Of a stretch of DNA of 64,000 bases, positions 1 through 11,206 are shown piece after piece. Numbering within the stretch: the stretch's first letter is position 1; each line of letters starts with the position of its first letter. The notes under the pieces were generated by a model. It had not been told where the DNA came from, did not search any database, and saw only the letters and a list, made by a program, of their open reading frames with translations. This DNA comes from Xestospongia muta. Lineage: Eukaryota; Porifera; Demospongiae; Haplosclerida; Petrosiidae. The stretch spans positions 9,114,192 through 9,178,191 of the forward strand of contig OY848917.1 of assembly GCA_963693285.1 (NCBI GenBank). Reading direction: 5' to 3'. A program made the position numbers and the translations under genes.

Positions 1-715
1 TGTTGTGCTTATTTCTATAGTACTTGAGTCCAGTTTTACAAATTTACTATATATTATTTAATACCATTGTCTATACTATGGTTATCACTTTATATCAATA
101 TGGAAAAAACAAAAGCCTAACAATAGAAACAAATGCAATAAAAGCATGGACATCTTAAAAATGAATAAAAGGGAATGTTAGGATGGTAACAACAATAAGG
201 AAAGAAACAAGGTAGAAGTGAATGAATGCACAAATCCATACAAACTCACTACATAAGTATCCAAATCTTAAAAAGTTGAGTTAGCTAGGGCTTTTATTGA
301 GCTACAACTTGAATATTATACTGGACTATAGCAAAGGATGTACACTGATGCTAATTGGCTACTTTACTTATTTATTTAGATTCTAAAGCCATGAAATTGA
401 CACAAAAGTATGTCAGAGTTAATTGCAATATACAAATATAAAGGAACGATGCCTTTTTGCTTCATCAGAAATAGATGGCTTAATATAATATAGTATAAGC
501 TAATGAAATGCTATGACTCTGCCATTTTATGAATTATCAAGTTATTATGGATTTATGATTGTCCGTATGACAATACTTTAACAGATAATTAGCTATTAAT
601 TAACATATGAAAATCATTTGATACAGCTGTTAAAAATTGTGACATAAATAAATTCCAAAAAGTACATTTTTAAATACAAATATCTTATTCATTATAGCTG
701 TTAATATATGCAAAC
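1..715. other. AT-rich intergenic stretch
   Basis: No coding frame with splice sites or a recognisable motif is visible on either strand. The short open frame around 630-848 overlaps an inverted-repeat element and is not a gene. Confidence 0.5.
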
Positions 716-716
716 A

Positions 717-976
717 AGCATTTGTGACCTGATTTGCAATAAGGGACCACTTATGGCCAAACATTCGTGACCTGATTTGTAAAAAGGGACTATTGTTAAA
801 ACGCTTTAAAAACAGCTTTGTATACATACAGTTTCTATCTATACACAACTATTCATGGTAACTGTATGCATACAAATCTGCTTTTTGAGGTGTTTTAACA
901 ATGGCCCTTTTTCACAAATCAGGTCACAAATGTTTCAAGAGAAGTGGTCCTTTATTGCAAATCAGGTCACATTTAT
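717..976. mobile_element. Inverted-repeat (MITE-like) element, copy 1
   Basis: The left half carries TGTGACCTGATTTGCAATAA and a second TGACCTGATTTG. The right half carries their reverse complements (CAAATCAGGTCACA near 917 and 958), and the stretch between them also pairs (GTTAAAAC with GTTTTAAC). Related copies lie at 17,396-17,641 and 61,678-61,882, so this is a dispersed family of about 200-260 bp. No coding capacity is visible. Boundaries are approximate and no clear target duplication was found. Confidence 0.75.
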
Positions 977-1685
977 TTAGCAGTTATCTTTGAGCTCTTT
1001 ATGTATAATTTCTAAAAAACATTTGTTTATATCAACCAATTTTATAGTTTGCTAAGCATATGTATACTTAGATAGATATTGTAATTGTCATAACTGCTAT
1101 GAGTTAAACTATGATAAGAACAAACCAACACTATCAATAGTATGGATAGTGTATACTCATTCATAGATTGGAATGTATGATGTTTACATCTAATAAAGTG
1201 GGGTATATTTTTGTGTACACATTATAGTAATCTATTGAACTTTATGCAATTAATATGGGTACATAATAATACATTTACACACTGTTATATATAAGTATAT
1301 ATATGAGGGAGTGCACACTTGTAATGGCTAATTTCATTCATAGTAGTTGTTATGACAGTAAATCTATCTGAGTGTAGCGAATAGTCACATTATTGGTTAA
1401 AACAACCAATCAGTTTTAACAGTGATATATGCATACAATGGGAGAATTCTAAACATTTACATTGATTCTACAATAATTTTCAAACTAAGAACACTGAGCC
1501 TGATTAGACCATTAGACTGATCCAGTGAGTAACTGTTTACCCTATAGGTATTTGAGTAAGGTCAACCATATTTACAATATTGTCCACAAGTAGTATTAGT
1601 CTATTTAAATGGTTTTTTGCTTTTTATAACAGGAAAAGTTTTCAAACTGATGTAATATGAAAAGTATATAAAATTATTTTTAGGC
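977..1685. other. AT-rich intergenic stretch
   Basis: No gene, repeat or motif could be supported here. It contains short TA-rich tracts such as the one near 1,290-1,310. Confidence 0.4.
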
Positions 1686-1826
1686 AGTGTCTACAGGTCC
1701 GGTAAAAAAAGCCATACTTTAATGTGAAATTAATACTATACCTGGACCCTACACCCTAAACACTAGACCCTAAATGTATTAATTTCACATTAAAGTATGG
1801 CTATTTTTAACGGACCTGTAGACACT
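1686..1826. mobile_element. Short MITE with about 50-bp terminal inverted repeats
   Basis: AGTGTCTACAGGTCCG at the left end is matched by CGGACCTGTAGACACT at the right end. Pairing continues through AATGTGAAATTAATA and TATTAATTTCACATT, leaving a loop of about 40 bp that contains CCCTA-like motifs. Length is about 141 bp with no coding capacity. No related copy was found in this window. The target duplication is unclear. Confidence 0.75.
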
Positions 1827-1878
1827 TCATTATTTTTATTCTTTTATTTTGACAGAGTTCAGATATGCAACTTAGTAA

Positions 1879-2067
1879 ACTTACCAAATTCTTCTGTTCC
1901 ATGATAACAGCTTGTATGTAGATGCAAAGACACCAACTAAACGCTATGTTACAGTCCAACAGATATCCAAGGGGCCTGTTATGAGGCTGAAATCTCGTGC
2001 ACTATTTACTGAAATGCTTGAATTCGAAGTTACAAGAAATTACAAGGAAGTCGTGAGACTTTGGACA
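1879..2067 (+). CDS. Open frame of unknown function interrupted by the MULE
   Basis: A frame is open from 1,879 to the transposon insertion point and includes the stretch KTPTKRYVTVQQISKGPV. It runs into the left target-site copy at 2,059-2,067 and would otherwise end just past the target site, where sequence after the right copy (17,260) gives a stop codon within two codons. There is no convincing start codon, so it may be a last exon or a chance frame. No family was recognised. Its interest is as the possible interrupted target of the element next to it. Confidence 0.3.
2059..2067 (+). repeat. Left 9-bp target-site duplication of the MULE
   Basis: CTTTGGACA directly precedes the left terminal inverted repeat. 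The same nine bases directly follow the right terminal repeat at 17,251-17,259. A 9-bp duplication is the usual length for Mutator-like elements. Confidence 0.85.
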
Positions 2068-2108
2068 ACTCTGTTGAAGTTAGCCTCACATTCCCGAGCC
2101 TCACATTC
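2068..2108 (+). repeat. Left terminal inverted repeat of the MULE
   Basis: It begins ACTCTGTTGAAG and holds two copies of GCCTCACATTC, matching the reverse complement of 17,210-17,250. The first five bases differ at three positions between ends; the next 36 bases differ at one. Confidence 0.85.
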
Positions 2109-2932
2109 CTGAGGACAAATATTTGACATTCTTGTGGTTTTGCTGTTGCGTGGGCTTTAATATTATCATTGGGTGGGGCTGGCTAATGTTTGGAAGATTA
2201 AGAAAATATATTTAAATATTTTTATTTTTATTTAAATAAACCAGACAAAGGTGCCTGAGCAATACCAATAACAATATATATTGTTTGTATAACACTGAGA
2301 ATGCATACCAATGCTAGATTGGTTATAATAGAAATAAAAATTAAAGTTAAATATTATAACAATATATGAAACAAAAACATTACAAACAAATACATTTGTA
2401 TGTCAACAGAAACTTAATAAATGAAATAAACATTGAATTTTATCTTCAAAATTATTGCTGCAGAACTCATTTCACTACCTAGGTTGAAACATTAGATATA
2501 ATACTTAAGGTTGGTTGGAAAACAATTTTATCAATCAGAAACATCAAAGAGTGTTAATTTTTATGATCAACAGTTTACAATTAATACAACCAACTGCACA
2601 CTATAATAGGCCAACAATAATAATTTCTATTATTTTTCTTTTTATGCTGGGAGGAGACAACTGTATTCAAAATACATGTAAATATGGTTAATAGGTTTTG
2701 ACTACATTTGAGCTACAAGATACATGAGAATATGATTAATACAATCAACTATACACCTTAATGAATCAACAAAAATAAATGTTGTTACATTTTTAGTTTC
2801 CATTGGACATAAGCACTACACCTATTTCTATAATGGTCTTCACTGCATTTATCTCATTATTTATATGAACATACTTAAGCCTAGAAAGAAACAGCCATGA
2901 TAATACATACAAATGCTTACTACATACTTTAC
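2109..2932. repeat. Left subterminal arm: diverged 142-bp-family copies
   Basis: From about 2,540 to 2,850 the sequence contains two diverged copies of the 142-bp unit seen in the right-arm array, but in reverse complement. Key blocks are ATATGATTAATACAATCAAC, CAACAAAAATAAA, the remnant of the TTTTTGCTGGG block and CTTCACTGCATTT. From 2,109 to 2,540 only AT-rich sequence is seen. Confidence 0.6.
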
Positions 2933-3974
2933 CTGTGACAACCAAAAATTAACTATGGAATCACTTCTCTATTCACTATAGACAATTGTTTTTGAAGCCA
3001 AACTTACTGGGGAGATCCCATGGTAAAGTTATGTTCAGTACTCATTACAATAACACGAATATTACCAATATCAAAAATTGTACCTATATTATTGAATGCA
3101 TTAGAATAAAGATAGATTATGTCACTGCTTACCAATCCTGATCTGTTCCTGATTTTGACAAAAGTAATCTTTTGTTGTAGGGAACACCACACTTGCCTCC
3201 AGAGTCAGTTCCTTTATAGAAATAACTGGAAAGACAGGATACAAAAACAAGTTTATCTAGTTCCCTTACTTACCTTAACTTGGAAAAGTATTTTCGTGAT
3301 TACCAATATATACCATATGTGGTGCTTGAGTAAATATTGGTTGAATTAAATCAAAGAATTCATCCCACTACAAAAGAGAGAATGAAAGTCAGTTTCATAT
3401 TACTTAACACTCATATCTCCAATATGTAATACAAGATCTATCATAGGTATGTCTGATTCAATGAGGCGAGTTATTTGAAGAGAAGGAACTTGTGAATGGA
3501 TTGCTTGAAGACTAACATCACTTGGGATTCACCCATATATTGGAGGGAGAGAGTTCAAATAGATCGTAAAGTATCATATTTTAATTCCAAATGTTATAAT
3601 TTTTATTCCGGCATTTGGATCAGATTTAGGTGGTACTTTAAATGAATAAATTGGACTCCACCCATAATTATCATCACCAAATTGATAATTATACACATGA
3701 TCAGTGTTAGCCTGAAACAAGAATCATGACATCATTAAAATATAATGGACTAACCTGTTCATAGTGACCACATGAAGTACTCCAGAGTCTATGTAGCAGG
3801 AGGTTCACACATGTCACTACCAGAATAGCTTATGACATTTTGTCTATGGTTACATGTGAGTAAAAATGAAATAAATAATATAAGGCGTCATGTATTTTCA
3901 ATTTGATATATGTTGCAAGATTTTGCCACCATTTAGCTTGTGGTTTGTTGGAATCTCGAGTTATCCACATCAAA
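2933..3974 (-). pseudogene. Captured purple acid phosphatase fragment
   Basis: Six exon-like blocks on the minus strand have GT-AG borders: 3,755-3,974, 3,404-3,711, 3,274-3,367, 3,133-3,211, 3,008-3,083 and 2,933-2,975. In order they read LMWITRDSNKPQAKWW and YSGSDMCEPPA (N-terminal Fn3-like domain), NYQFGDDNYGWSPIYSF, LVLHIGDMSV, WDEFFDLIQPIF with the metal-binding IGNHEN motif, TDSGGKCGVPY, and VIVMSTEHNFTMGSPQ. This is the order of plant-type purple acid phosphatases, secreted metallophosphoesterases. Decay is clear: a frameshift and a stop follow CEPPA, the GDxG motif is lost, a stop follows NTFPS, and in the last block a TAG stands where Trp is expected before LIFG. The C-terminal GHxH part is absent. 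It lies inside the transposon, antisense to the transposase, so capture by the element is the simplest explanation. Confidence 0.75.
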
Positions 3975-4119
3975 CTGAAAGTGAAGGAGAAGTAAATCAG
4001 AGAATGATATAGCAAATTAATATTATATTATTAGGTGATTATAAGACTGGCCGTGGATCATGTAAAGGTACTAGGAGAATTACAACAATTGAGTTAATAG
4101 TGTAAACACATTTGTGATC

Positions 4120-4262
4120 ACAAAATATATGTGAATATTAATAATATGATCAACTATACACTTTTATAGCTTAACAAAAATAAATTTTCTAAACTTTTCA
4201 TTTTAGTTGGGTGAGACATCATACCTATTCCTGAAATGGTTTTGACTGCAGTTGATGTAAAT
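4120..4262 (-). repeat. Diverged inverted copy of the 142-bp unit
   Basis: The blocks ATATGTGAATATTAATAATA, ATCAACTATACACTTTTATA, AACAAAAATAAA and TTGACTGCAG align with the reverse complement of the right-arm monomer. Confidence 0.6.
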
Positions 4263-4429
4263 GTGGAAGAGAGCAAGAAATAACAATCTAGTGCATAACA
4301 CATGAGTACACATACACAACACACATACCTATAATTATAATACAGGTATTTGATATGATCTAGTGTTTTCTTCACATCTTGATTATTATTTATTTATTAA
4401 TTAAAGTTACTTGACTTAGTTTTAATGTA

Positions 4430-5880
4430 TGTGTATTGTAGAAGGAATTATCACATTGAACATACCTTCATTTGATTTTACTCCAATTCTTGTCTTTGTT
4501 AAGACACGATAGTGTTAATCCTCAGAGATTCATCGTGACATTAACAGTTCCATTACATGTGCTTATCAACACTACTTCAAATGTAAGCACTTCATTATTG
4601 CTAGCAGGCTTAAATTTGTTGCATCAGTACTATCTGTAAATAGGACGCAATAAGTGTTAATCATCAGGGATTCATCACAACATTAACAATTCTATTGCAT
4701 GTGAATAGGATTAATACAATCAACTAAACACCTTAATAGATCAGCAAAAATAAAATTATCTACATTTTTCATTTTTGCTGGGCAGTGACAACGTATCTAC
4801 TCTTGCAATGGCCTCAACTGCATTTGTACTCACAAAATATATGTGAATATGATTAATACAACCAACAAATACCTTAAGATATCAGCAAAAATAAAAATTT
4901 CGACATATTTGTTTTGCTTGTTGGAGCACCACACCTACTCTTTCCACGGTCTCAACTGTATATATGTATGCAAAATATATGTACTATAGCAAAAATAAAA
5001 GATAGAAGTTAAAATTGAATAAAGGTTTTATTATTGAGATATTAGTATGTATTCTGCAAGGAATCATAACTTTGAACATACCTTCCTTTGATTTTACACT
5101 ATAATTCATGTCTTTGTTAAGACATAATTGTGCTAATCCTCAGAGATTCATTGTGACATTAGCAGTTCCATTACATGTGCTTATCAACACTACTTCAAAT
5201 GTAAGCACTTCATTATTGCAAGCAGGCTTAAAAATGTTGCATCAGTACTATCTGTAAATAGGACACAATAAGTGTTAATCATCAGGGATTCATCACAACA
5301 TTAACAATTCTATTGCATGTGAATAGGATTAATACAATCAACTAAACACCTTAATAGATCAGCAAAAATAAAATTATCTACATTTTTCATTTTTGCTGGG
5401 CAGTGACAACGTATCTACGCTTGCAATGGCCTCAACTGCATTTGTACTCACAAAATATATGTGAATATGATTAATACAACCAACAAATACCTTAAGATAT
5501 CAGCAAAAATAAAAATTTCGACATATTTCTTTTGCTTGTTGGAGCACCACACCTACTCTTTCCACGGTCTCAACTGTATTTATGTATGCAAAATATATGT
5601 ACTATAGCAAAAATAGAAGATAGAAGTTAAAATTGAATAAAGGTTTTATTATTGAGATATTAGTATGTATTCTGCAAGGAATCATAACTTTGAACATACC
5701 TTCCTTTGATTTTACACTATAATTCATGTCTTTGTTAAGACATAATTGTGCTAATCCTCAGAGATTCATCGTGACATTAGCAGTTCCATTGCATGGGCTT
5801 ATTAACACTATTTCAAATTCAAATACTTCATTACTTACAAACAGGTTTAAACTTATTGCATCAGTGCGACTATATATAAG
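4430..5880 (+). repeat. Tandem 617-bp units upstream of the transposase gene
   Basis: Two full units and one partial unit run in tandem, at about 4,430-5,045, 5,046-5,663 and 5,664-5,880. The block GAATAAAGGTTTTATTATTG at 5,017 recurs 618 bp later. The unit boundary TGCAAGGAATCATAAC and the block TCCTCAGAGATTCAT recur in all three. Each full unit holds two inverted copies of the 142-bp family (for example 4,710-4,840 and 4,845-4,975). The third copy ends at the TATA motif in front of the transposase start, so the unit derives from promoter-proximal DNA. Confidence 0.8.
5871..5880 (+). promoter_or_regulatory. Candidate TATA box of the transposase gene
   Basis: TATATATAAG lies about 170 bp before the chosen ATG, with a pyrimidine-rich candidate start region about 20-30 bp downstream. 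The equivalent positions in the two preceding 617-bp units read ATCTGTAAATAG and lack the motif. In such AT-rich DNA a TATA match alone is weak evidence. Confidence 0.35.
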
Positions 5881-6050
5881 TAAGACTGACTTCAGTTGTC
5901 AAGTGCTATTTATTTGAGAAACATTGACAGTGAACTCTTCTATTCTTCGTTTTACGATTATTATTTTTTAAAAAAACTCTGCCATCTATTAGTCAATTTG
6001 GTGCAACAGATCATCTCAACTTCTAAATACAGTGGTTATCTTGTACCACT

Positions 6051-9000
6051 ATGGTTAGAAATGTATGTATATGATTATTAAATTGTTTTTTTTCATTCAG
6101 CCACGTAAAGTCAAGTTCAAAGTTAACAGAGAAGCCCTTATTACCTTTGTCTGTGAAAATGGGTTACCGCCTAGAAAGGCTTCTTGTAAAAAGGATGGGT
6201 ATTGGTACAAGGCAGCAATGGCTGCCTGCAATGAGGTGAAACCATCAACGAAACTAACAAAGGCTGTCAGTAATCACTGGTACAAAAATGTCAGTGATTT
6301 TAGAACAGCCATTATTGATCTAGTAACCCAAAAGGTATGTGTATGATATTAATATTGGTAATACATGGACACAGAAAAACTCGATGGATCTTTATAATAT
6401 TAGATACCCACCTGCCAAGCTTCTCCTATCAGAATTGAAGATATGATAACATCTGATTTTATAATCAAGCACAATATTGGTAAACCAGTAAGTCCACTTG
6501 TGTTTAAAAGTGTGTGGTCATGATATCCACTTTCTATATAGGGCAGTAATACTCATCTTGAGACAACTCAAGCAATCTCTTCTCACCAATGCTTGGATAT
6601 AGTGAGTCATCCTGTAGGCTACACATATGACATATAGATATCTGCTGTACAACAGATCACTCACAATCTTATACCTCCTATACCTGATACTAACCTTCTT
6701 GATAGTGACAATGTCCATGAATCAATTCATGTAAGTGTTGACATCAATATAAAGTTAACCTTTTCAAACCCTTAATGGACAGAATGACATCTCAGCCAAT
6801 GACACATCATCTACTGGCAACTTTAAATCTGTAAGTGTAAACAAATAGGACTATATGTCTTGATAGTCACAATATGTAGACTTATATATTCCAACAAGAC
6901 TCTCTCTCCACCCTCAATGATAGTTATATAATGTCAAAATATTCACCTGATCATTTACAGCCTAACAAATCTGAGTATTATGTTGACTCAATTGACTCTT
7001 CTGCTCCTGACCTTTATTGTATATGCCAGAAACCATACAATGATGAAAGGTATATTTAAAAAAAGTCTAAATAAACACTTAATACTTCCTTTTCAAGCTT
7101 CATGATAATGTGCGACTATTGTGCAGACTTTTTTCATCCTGAATGTGTTGATATCAGCAAGGAACAGGCATTAAGTTGTGCAACATACAAATGTCCTTCT
7201 TGTGTTGAGGCAATGAAAGATGAACTCCTGTATGACGAAGGTGAAACATTAGTAAACACATTATTAACTTACATGTGAATTTATAGACAAGCTTGAAGAG
7301 CAATTGCAACTACTTGGAACACTTGAGTCAACTGAGATGGTAAATGCTAATTGTTATAATGGACTAAAATGAAATGCATCAATTATAATAGAAAAAAGAC
7401 TTACCAACATTTCTTAAAACACCATCCTCGTGGATTGAACAGTCTTTTCAGGTAAGGTACAATGAGGGACGAGAACAAAGTGTTATTCATATTACTTTTG
7501 TTTAGAGTGGAAGTGATGACCAATTCTTCCAAGTATCTATAAATCCTGACAATACGTACAAGTTAACATGGAAACTCTGGGAAAGAATGGGAGGCCTAAA
7601 GAAATCACTTGCTCCTCATTGGAAGAACATCATCCTGCGATTCTTAATGAAAGGAAACTCCTATTGTTCCTTTGCTTTCAAGAGAAAGTGGAGGAAAGCT
7701 CTACATTCTCGTAAAAAGTCATCTGTTGTCTTTCGTTGCAGTGGGCAGTGTACTTTTAAGGACTGTCCAGTCAAATTCACAGCAGAAATTTCTGATTACG
7801 ACATAACATCACCACCATCGCACCTCAATATACGTGTATCATTCTCCAGCAGTATTGTAAATCATGACAGAAAGGAACGAAAGGCAAGACAAATTCAAGA
7901 AGTAGACAGAAAAAAACTGAGAAAAGTTCTTACGTACCAATCACCATCAACTGTTTACAGCACAATCTTTGGATCGATCAAGGCTGAGGAGCTAGAATCA
8001 GGGAAAAGGGATAAAGTTGGCAAAAATCTAAGCACAATTCAAAAAATCTCATCAGAAGCAAACAAGGAGAGAGAGTTCCACTTTGAACTTATTCAATCAC
8101 TAATCAATCTCAGGGATAACATTATTGAAACATCTCCAGCATCTAAAATAAGTGGTTACATTCAGAGAATATGTGCTTATCCATTTAGTTTGATTTGTTT
8201 CACGGAGGAGGGAGTTCGGTTATACCATCATCTGACACCCTCTCAAACTCTATTTCTGGATGCAACTGGAAGTATCATGTCTTTAAAGAACACTGCTTAT
8301 GAGACCACTTCTCCATTATACTACTATTCACTTGTTATTAAACATCCAATTCAAGGGGAACCACCAGTAGCTGTAGCAGAGTTCATCTCAACAGAACATT
8401 CAGTTCTTGCAGTATCACACTTTTTAGAGTCTTTTCGAAGATCGGAAGCACTAATTTATGGTTATGCCAATGTGGTTATGCCCCATACAGTTGTCATCGA
8501 CCGTAGCCTTACATTACTACTGAGCTTTTTGAAAGTGTACAATCAAGAAACACTGTCCGACTATTTGCATCGGTGTTTTCGATTGCTAATGGGTTGTTCA
8601 ACAGAAAATGACTTTAAAAAGACATTCATTCATGCATGCATCTCACATGTAATGAAGAGCATAAGACAAGATCTAAAAAGGAAATGGTAATAAATTCAAT
8701 AACTAATGCTTTATGTATGTATTCCTTGTAGTTTGTCAAAAGAAGCATACAGGTTCACAATGTTCACATTTTCTTCACTTGTTAATGCATGGAGTATACA
8801 ATCTTTCTGTAAACGTCTCCAACTTAGCTATACTTTGTTCTGTTCTCAAAATATAGACGAAAAAGTCAAGTTAGCATACACATCTTTAGAGAAAGTGTTT
8901 ACTACATTGGGAGATGCAGGCCCAAAGGAGAATGAACAACTCGAACCTGAAGAAGAGGGACAAAACAGTATTGAAGATGATGTTGTACGTGACAATAAGG

Positions 9001-9664
9001 AAGAAGAGCGTCTAAACAAATTGGCAAAGAAGCCTTTTTATCCATTTATTATTGGAAAACTTAAGGATGTTTATACAATAACAGACCCTAAGAAGCCAAA
9101 AAATCCCCTCTATAACTCTAGTTGGCAAGATATCATGGAAACCAAATGGATATCACTTATTCCATTATGGACATCTGTCCTAAGAGGTTGAGTTTAATAC
9201 AGACACCATACGTGTGTTTATAACACATTTCTCATAGGAAACATAATGAGATACAAGACTAGTGACAAGAATGATGCTGAACAATTAGAACAATTGGTAA
9301 TGTGACATAAATATGTAGAGTTTTGTAATGACTTTCTTTGTGATTAGGTAATTAATGAAAAAGTGGATAGGACAACTGGATCAGTGGAAGCGTGGAATTT
9401 AATCATAAAACGTCATGACCATCCACAACACCGGCTCAGACCAGACATTTTTATCAAAGAACAATACTCTATATTAATTGGGAGGCAAAGAGCATTTATA
9501 GATAAACTTTCTGCAAAAACCAAGAACACATTGAAGGTGAGTAAGGCTGAGAGTGACTTTAAATACAGTACTGTTTTCAACTACCTATCTGTACATTCAC
9601 CCATCCATCCATCTATCTATCTATATTTATATCTATCTATCTATCTATATAATGTATATATTAC

Positions 9665-9709
<45 letters not shown>

Positions 9710-11141
9710 CATACATAAGAAAAAGAGATCGAAAGAATCCAAACCGTTACAAGAAAAATGGCAAAGAAGATCAAAAAAAAGATTCCATATTTACTAAACA
9801 GTCATCAAAAACCAACCATATTAGCATTTTGGGTCTATCCTTGGAGTAGTGTACAATCAAGAAAAAGTAACTATGACACTTCTGTTTGTAATTTTATAAC
9901 TCACCCATCCTCTACAGTACAATACTGTCAAGAATTGGATACTGAATACTAGGTATTTGACCTTTATAAAAATGATATAGGCAACTTATATCAATGTAGC
10001 TGTTGAGTGGCTAATATAGACAAGGAATCACTAAAGGAGTTTCCAGAGTATTTGAAAGCTGTAATGAGCCATGTTGAGCCAGGTACACAGAACAAACCTA
10101 TGTATTATTTATTCTGTCTGGCATGTGCAGCATGTTGTGTGTGCCAGGCAATCCTATGATTATTTTAAAACAACTTATTAGTTTATAACTAGCTTGGATC
10201 TCTGGTGTTCCATAGTCATAGAAACCCTAACAGACACTCTTGCTACTTATGTAATATTTGTAGCTCTAGTCAGTGTTTGTCTGTGAAGTCAGTACCTTCT
10301 AAAACAGTGATGATTTTTTCAATAATAATCTTGTTTTTTATCAAACATTTACATACACCAGAAATAGATGAACAAGATAATTACATGTCTATTCAAGGTA
10401 CTTAATTTAAGCTATTACCTTTCCATTTTGTATGAACACATTGTTCTATTTAGAAGATCCAAGATGTTCAGGAGCACTAGTACCAACATATTATAATAAA
10501 CCAAATGTACACTGTGATGAGCTCTACAGCAGTGACAGATATTGGGGAGAACAGTTTTTCATAGCCACGTATCCCAACCTTGAAAGAGAAGAAAGCGATG
10601 AGTAAGTTATAATGAGTGAAAGGTAACTATGTTCTATGTTTCCCTTTTTATCAGAAATTGTATATTTACAAGAACCTTCATGAGGTCCACTCTCAAAAAA
10701 CATGAAGTAAGTTTAGTTTAAAACATGTATATAAATTTCTAATATTTAACAGACAACAATAAGACAACTGTACTTGAATGTATGCCACAGTGATTACATC
10801 AAGCATAGGACACTTACGATAAAGAGGTTTAATGACAAATGGCCAATCACTCTGGATGATATGGTAACAATAAATGGCATGCATAATCAAAAAGTGGTTA
10901 TAGTTGCTAGAAGTTGAGCACTATCTAAAGGGAATAGAGAGTGATATAAAGCAGCAACCAATATATTTTCTGTCAGACTTCACAAAAACAATAGTCTGGC
11001 CAGAGGTATTGTCTGTATCAGTCTACTATAATTATTGATTCAAATATATAGGTACTTACTACTCTATTAATGGAGAGGTTTAAAATAAATTACAAAGAAG
11101 CAGTAAAGGCATACTTGTTAAGAGATATGCCATCCTCCTAA
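6051..11141 (+). CDS. PHD-finger MULE-type transposase, 22 exons
   Basis: Exons: 6051-6062, 6101-6334, 6404-6487, 6542-6601, 6638-6730, 6783-6830, 6880-7049, 7098-7240, 7287-7339, 7399-7451, 7508-8686, 8732-9186, 9238-9296, 9348-9540, 9728-9832, 10020-10082, 10362-10397, 10454-10601, 10655-10706, 10753-10863, 10904-11005, 11052-11141. All junctions keep one frame, giving about 1,180 residues. The ATG context is ACCACTATGG. A PHD finger (Zn-binding, chromatin-reader fold) spans residues 224-269 (C224, C226, C239, C242, H247, C250, C266, C269). The transposase core shows D568 (LFLDATG), D648 (VVIDRS), C694-x2-H697 (HACISH) and E895 (TTGSVEAWNLIIK), the DDE order with the C-x2-H motif of the MULE and related superfamilies. 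An acidic insert lies before the Glu. The protein should bind the element's ends and cut and join DNA in the nucleus. The 9,540-10,020 part, beside a (TA)n tract, has weak splice signals and is the least certain. Confidence 0.8.
6880..7240 (+). CDS. Two exons encoding the PHD finger
   Basis: Exons 7 and 8 (6,880-7,049 and 7,098-7,240) split the finger after the second Cys. The spacing is C-x-C-x12-C-x2-C-x4-H-x2-C-x15-C-x2-C, the Cys4-His-Cys3 pattern of PHD fingers. The intron is 48 bp with GT-AG ends and splits a serine codon. PHD fingers usually read histone H3 tails. Here it could direct integration or tether the transposase to chromatin, which is inference. Confidence 0.85.
7508..8686 (+). 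CDS. Main transposase exon (zinc-binding N-part, first DDE residues)
   Basis: This 1,179-bp exon is the largest in the gene. It carries a Cys cluster (FRCSGQCTFKDCPVKF) that may bind zinc and DNA, a basic helical region, and then the first two catalytic Asp motifs LFLDATG and VVIDRS followed by HACISH. The acceptor is taken at TTTAGAG|TGG, because the AG two bases upstream would lead to an early stop. The exon ends at TG|GTAATA, since reading through gives a stop at once and the next exon (from 8,732) restores CLSKEAYRF. Confidence 0.85.
9601..9720 (+). repeat. Intronic microsatellites (CATC/TATC)n and (TA)n
   Basis: CCATCCATC, CTATCTATC runs and an uninterrupted TA tract at about 9,668-9,704 followed by CATACATACATA fill this intron of the transposase gene. 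The acceptor after it lacks a pyrimidine tract, so expansion here may impair splicing. Confidence 0.9.
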
Positions 11142-11206
11142 CTATATTGTTATTTAAAGTTTTCGTATGTACATCAGAAAACATTTTGTAACTATTAAAG
11201 TTCTTC

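Noticed and set aside
4154..4375. Cys/Tyr-rich minus-strand open frame
   Set aside because: It overlaps a diverged 142-bp repeat copy and has no family motif.
9553..9952. Overlapping open frames across the CATC/TATC/TA microsatellite
   Set aside because: The Ile/Tyr-rich part is translated microsatellite in an intron; only a short part after 9,728 fits the exon chain.
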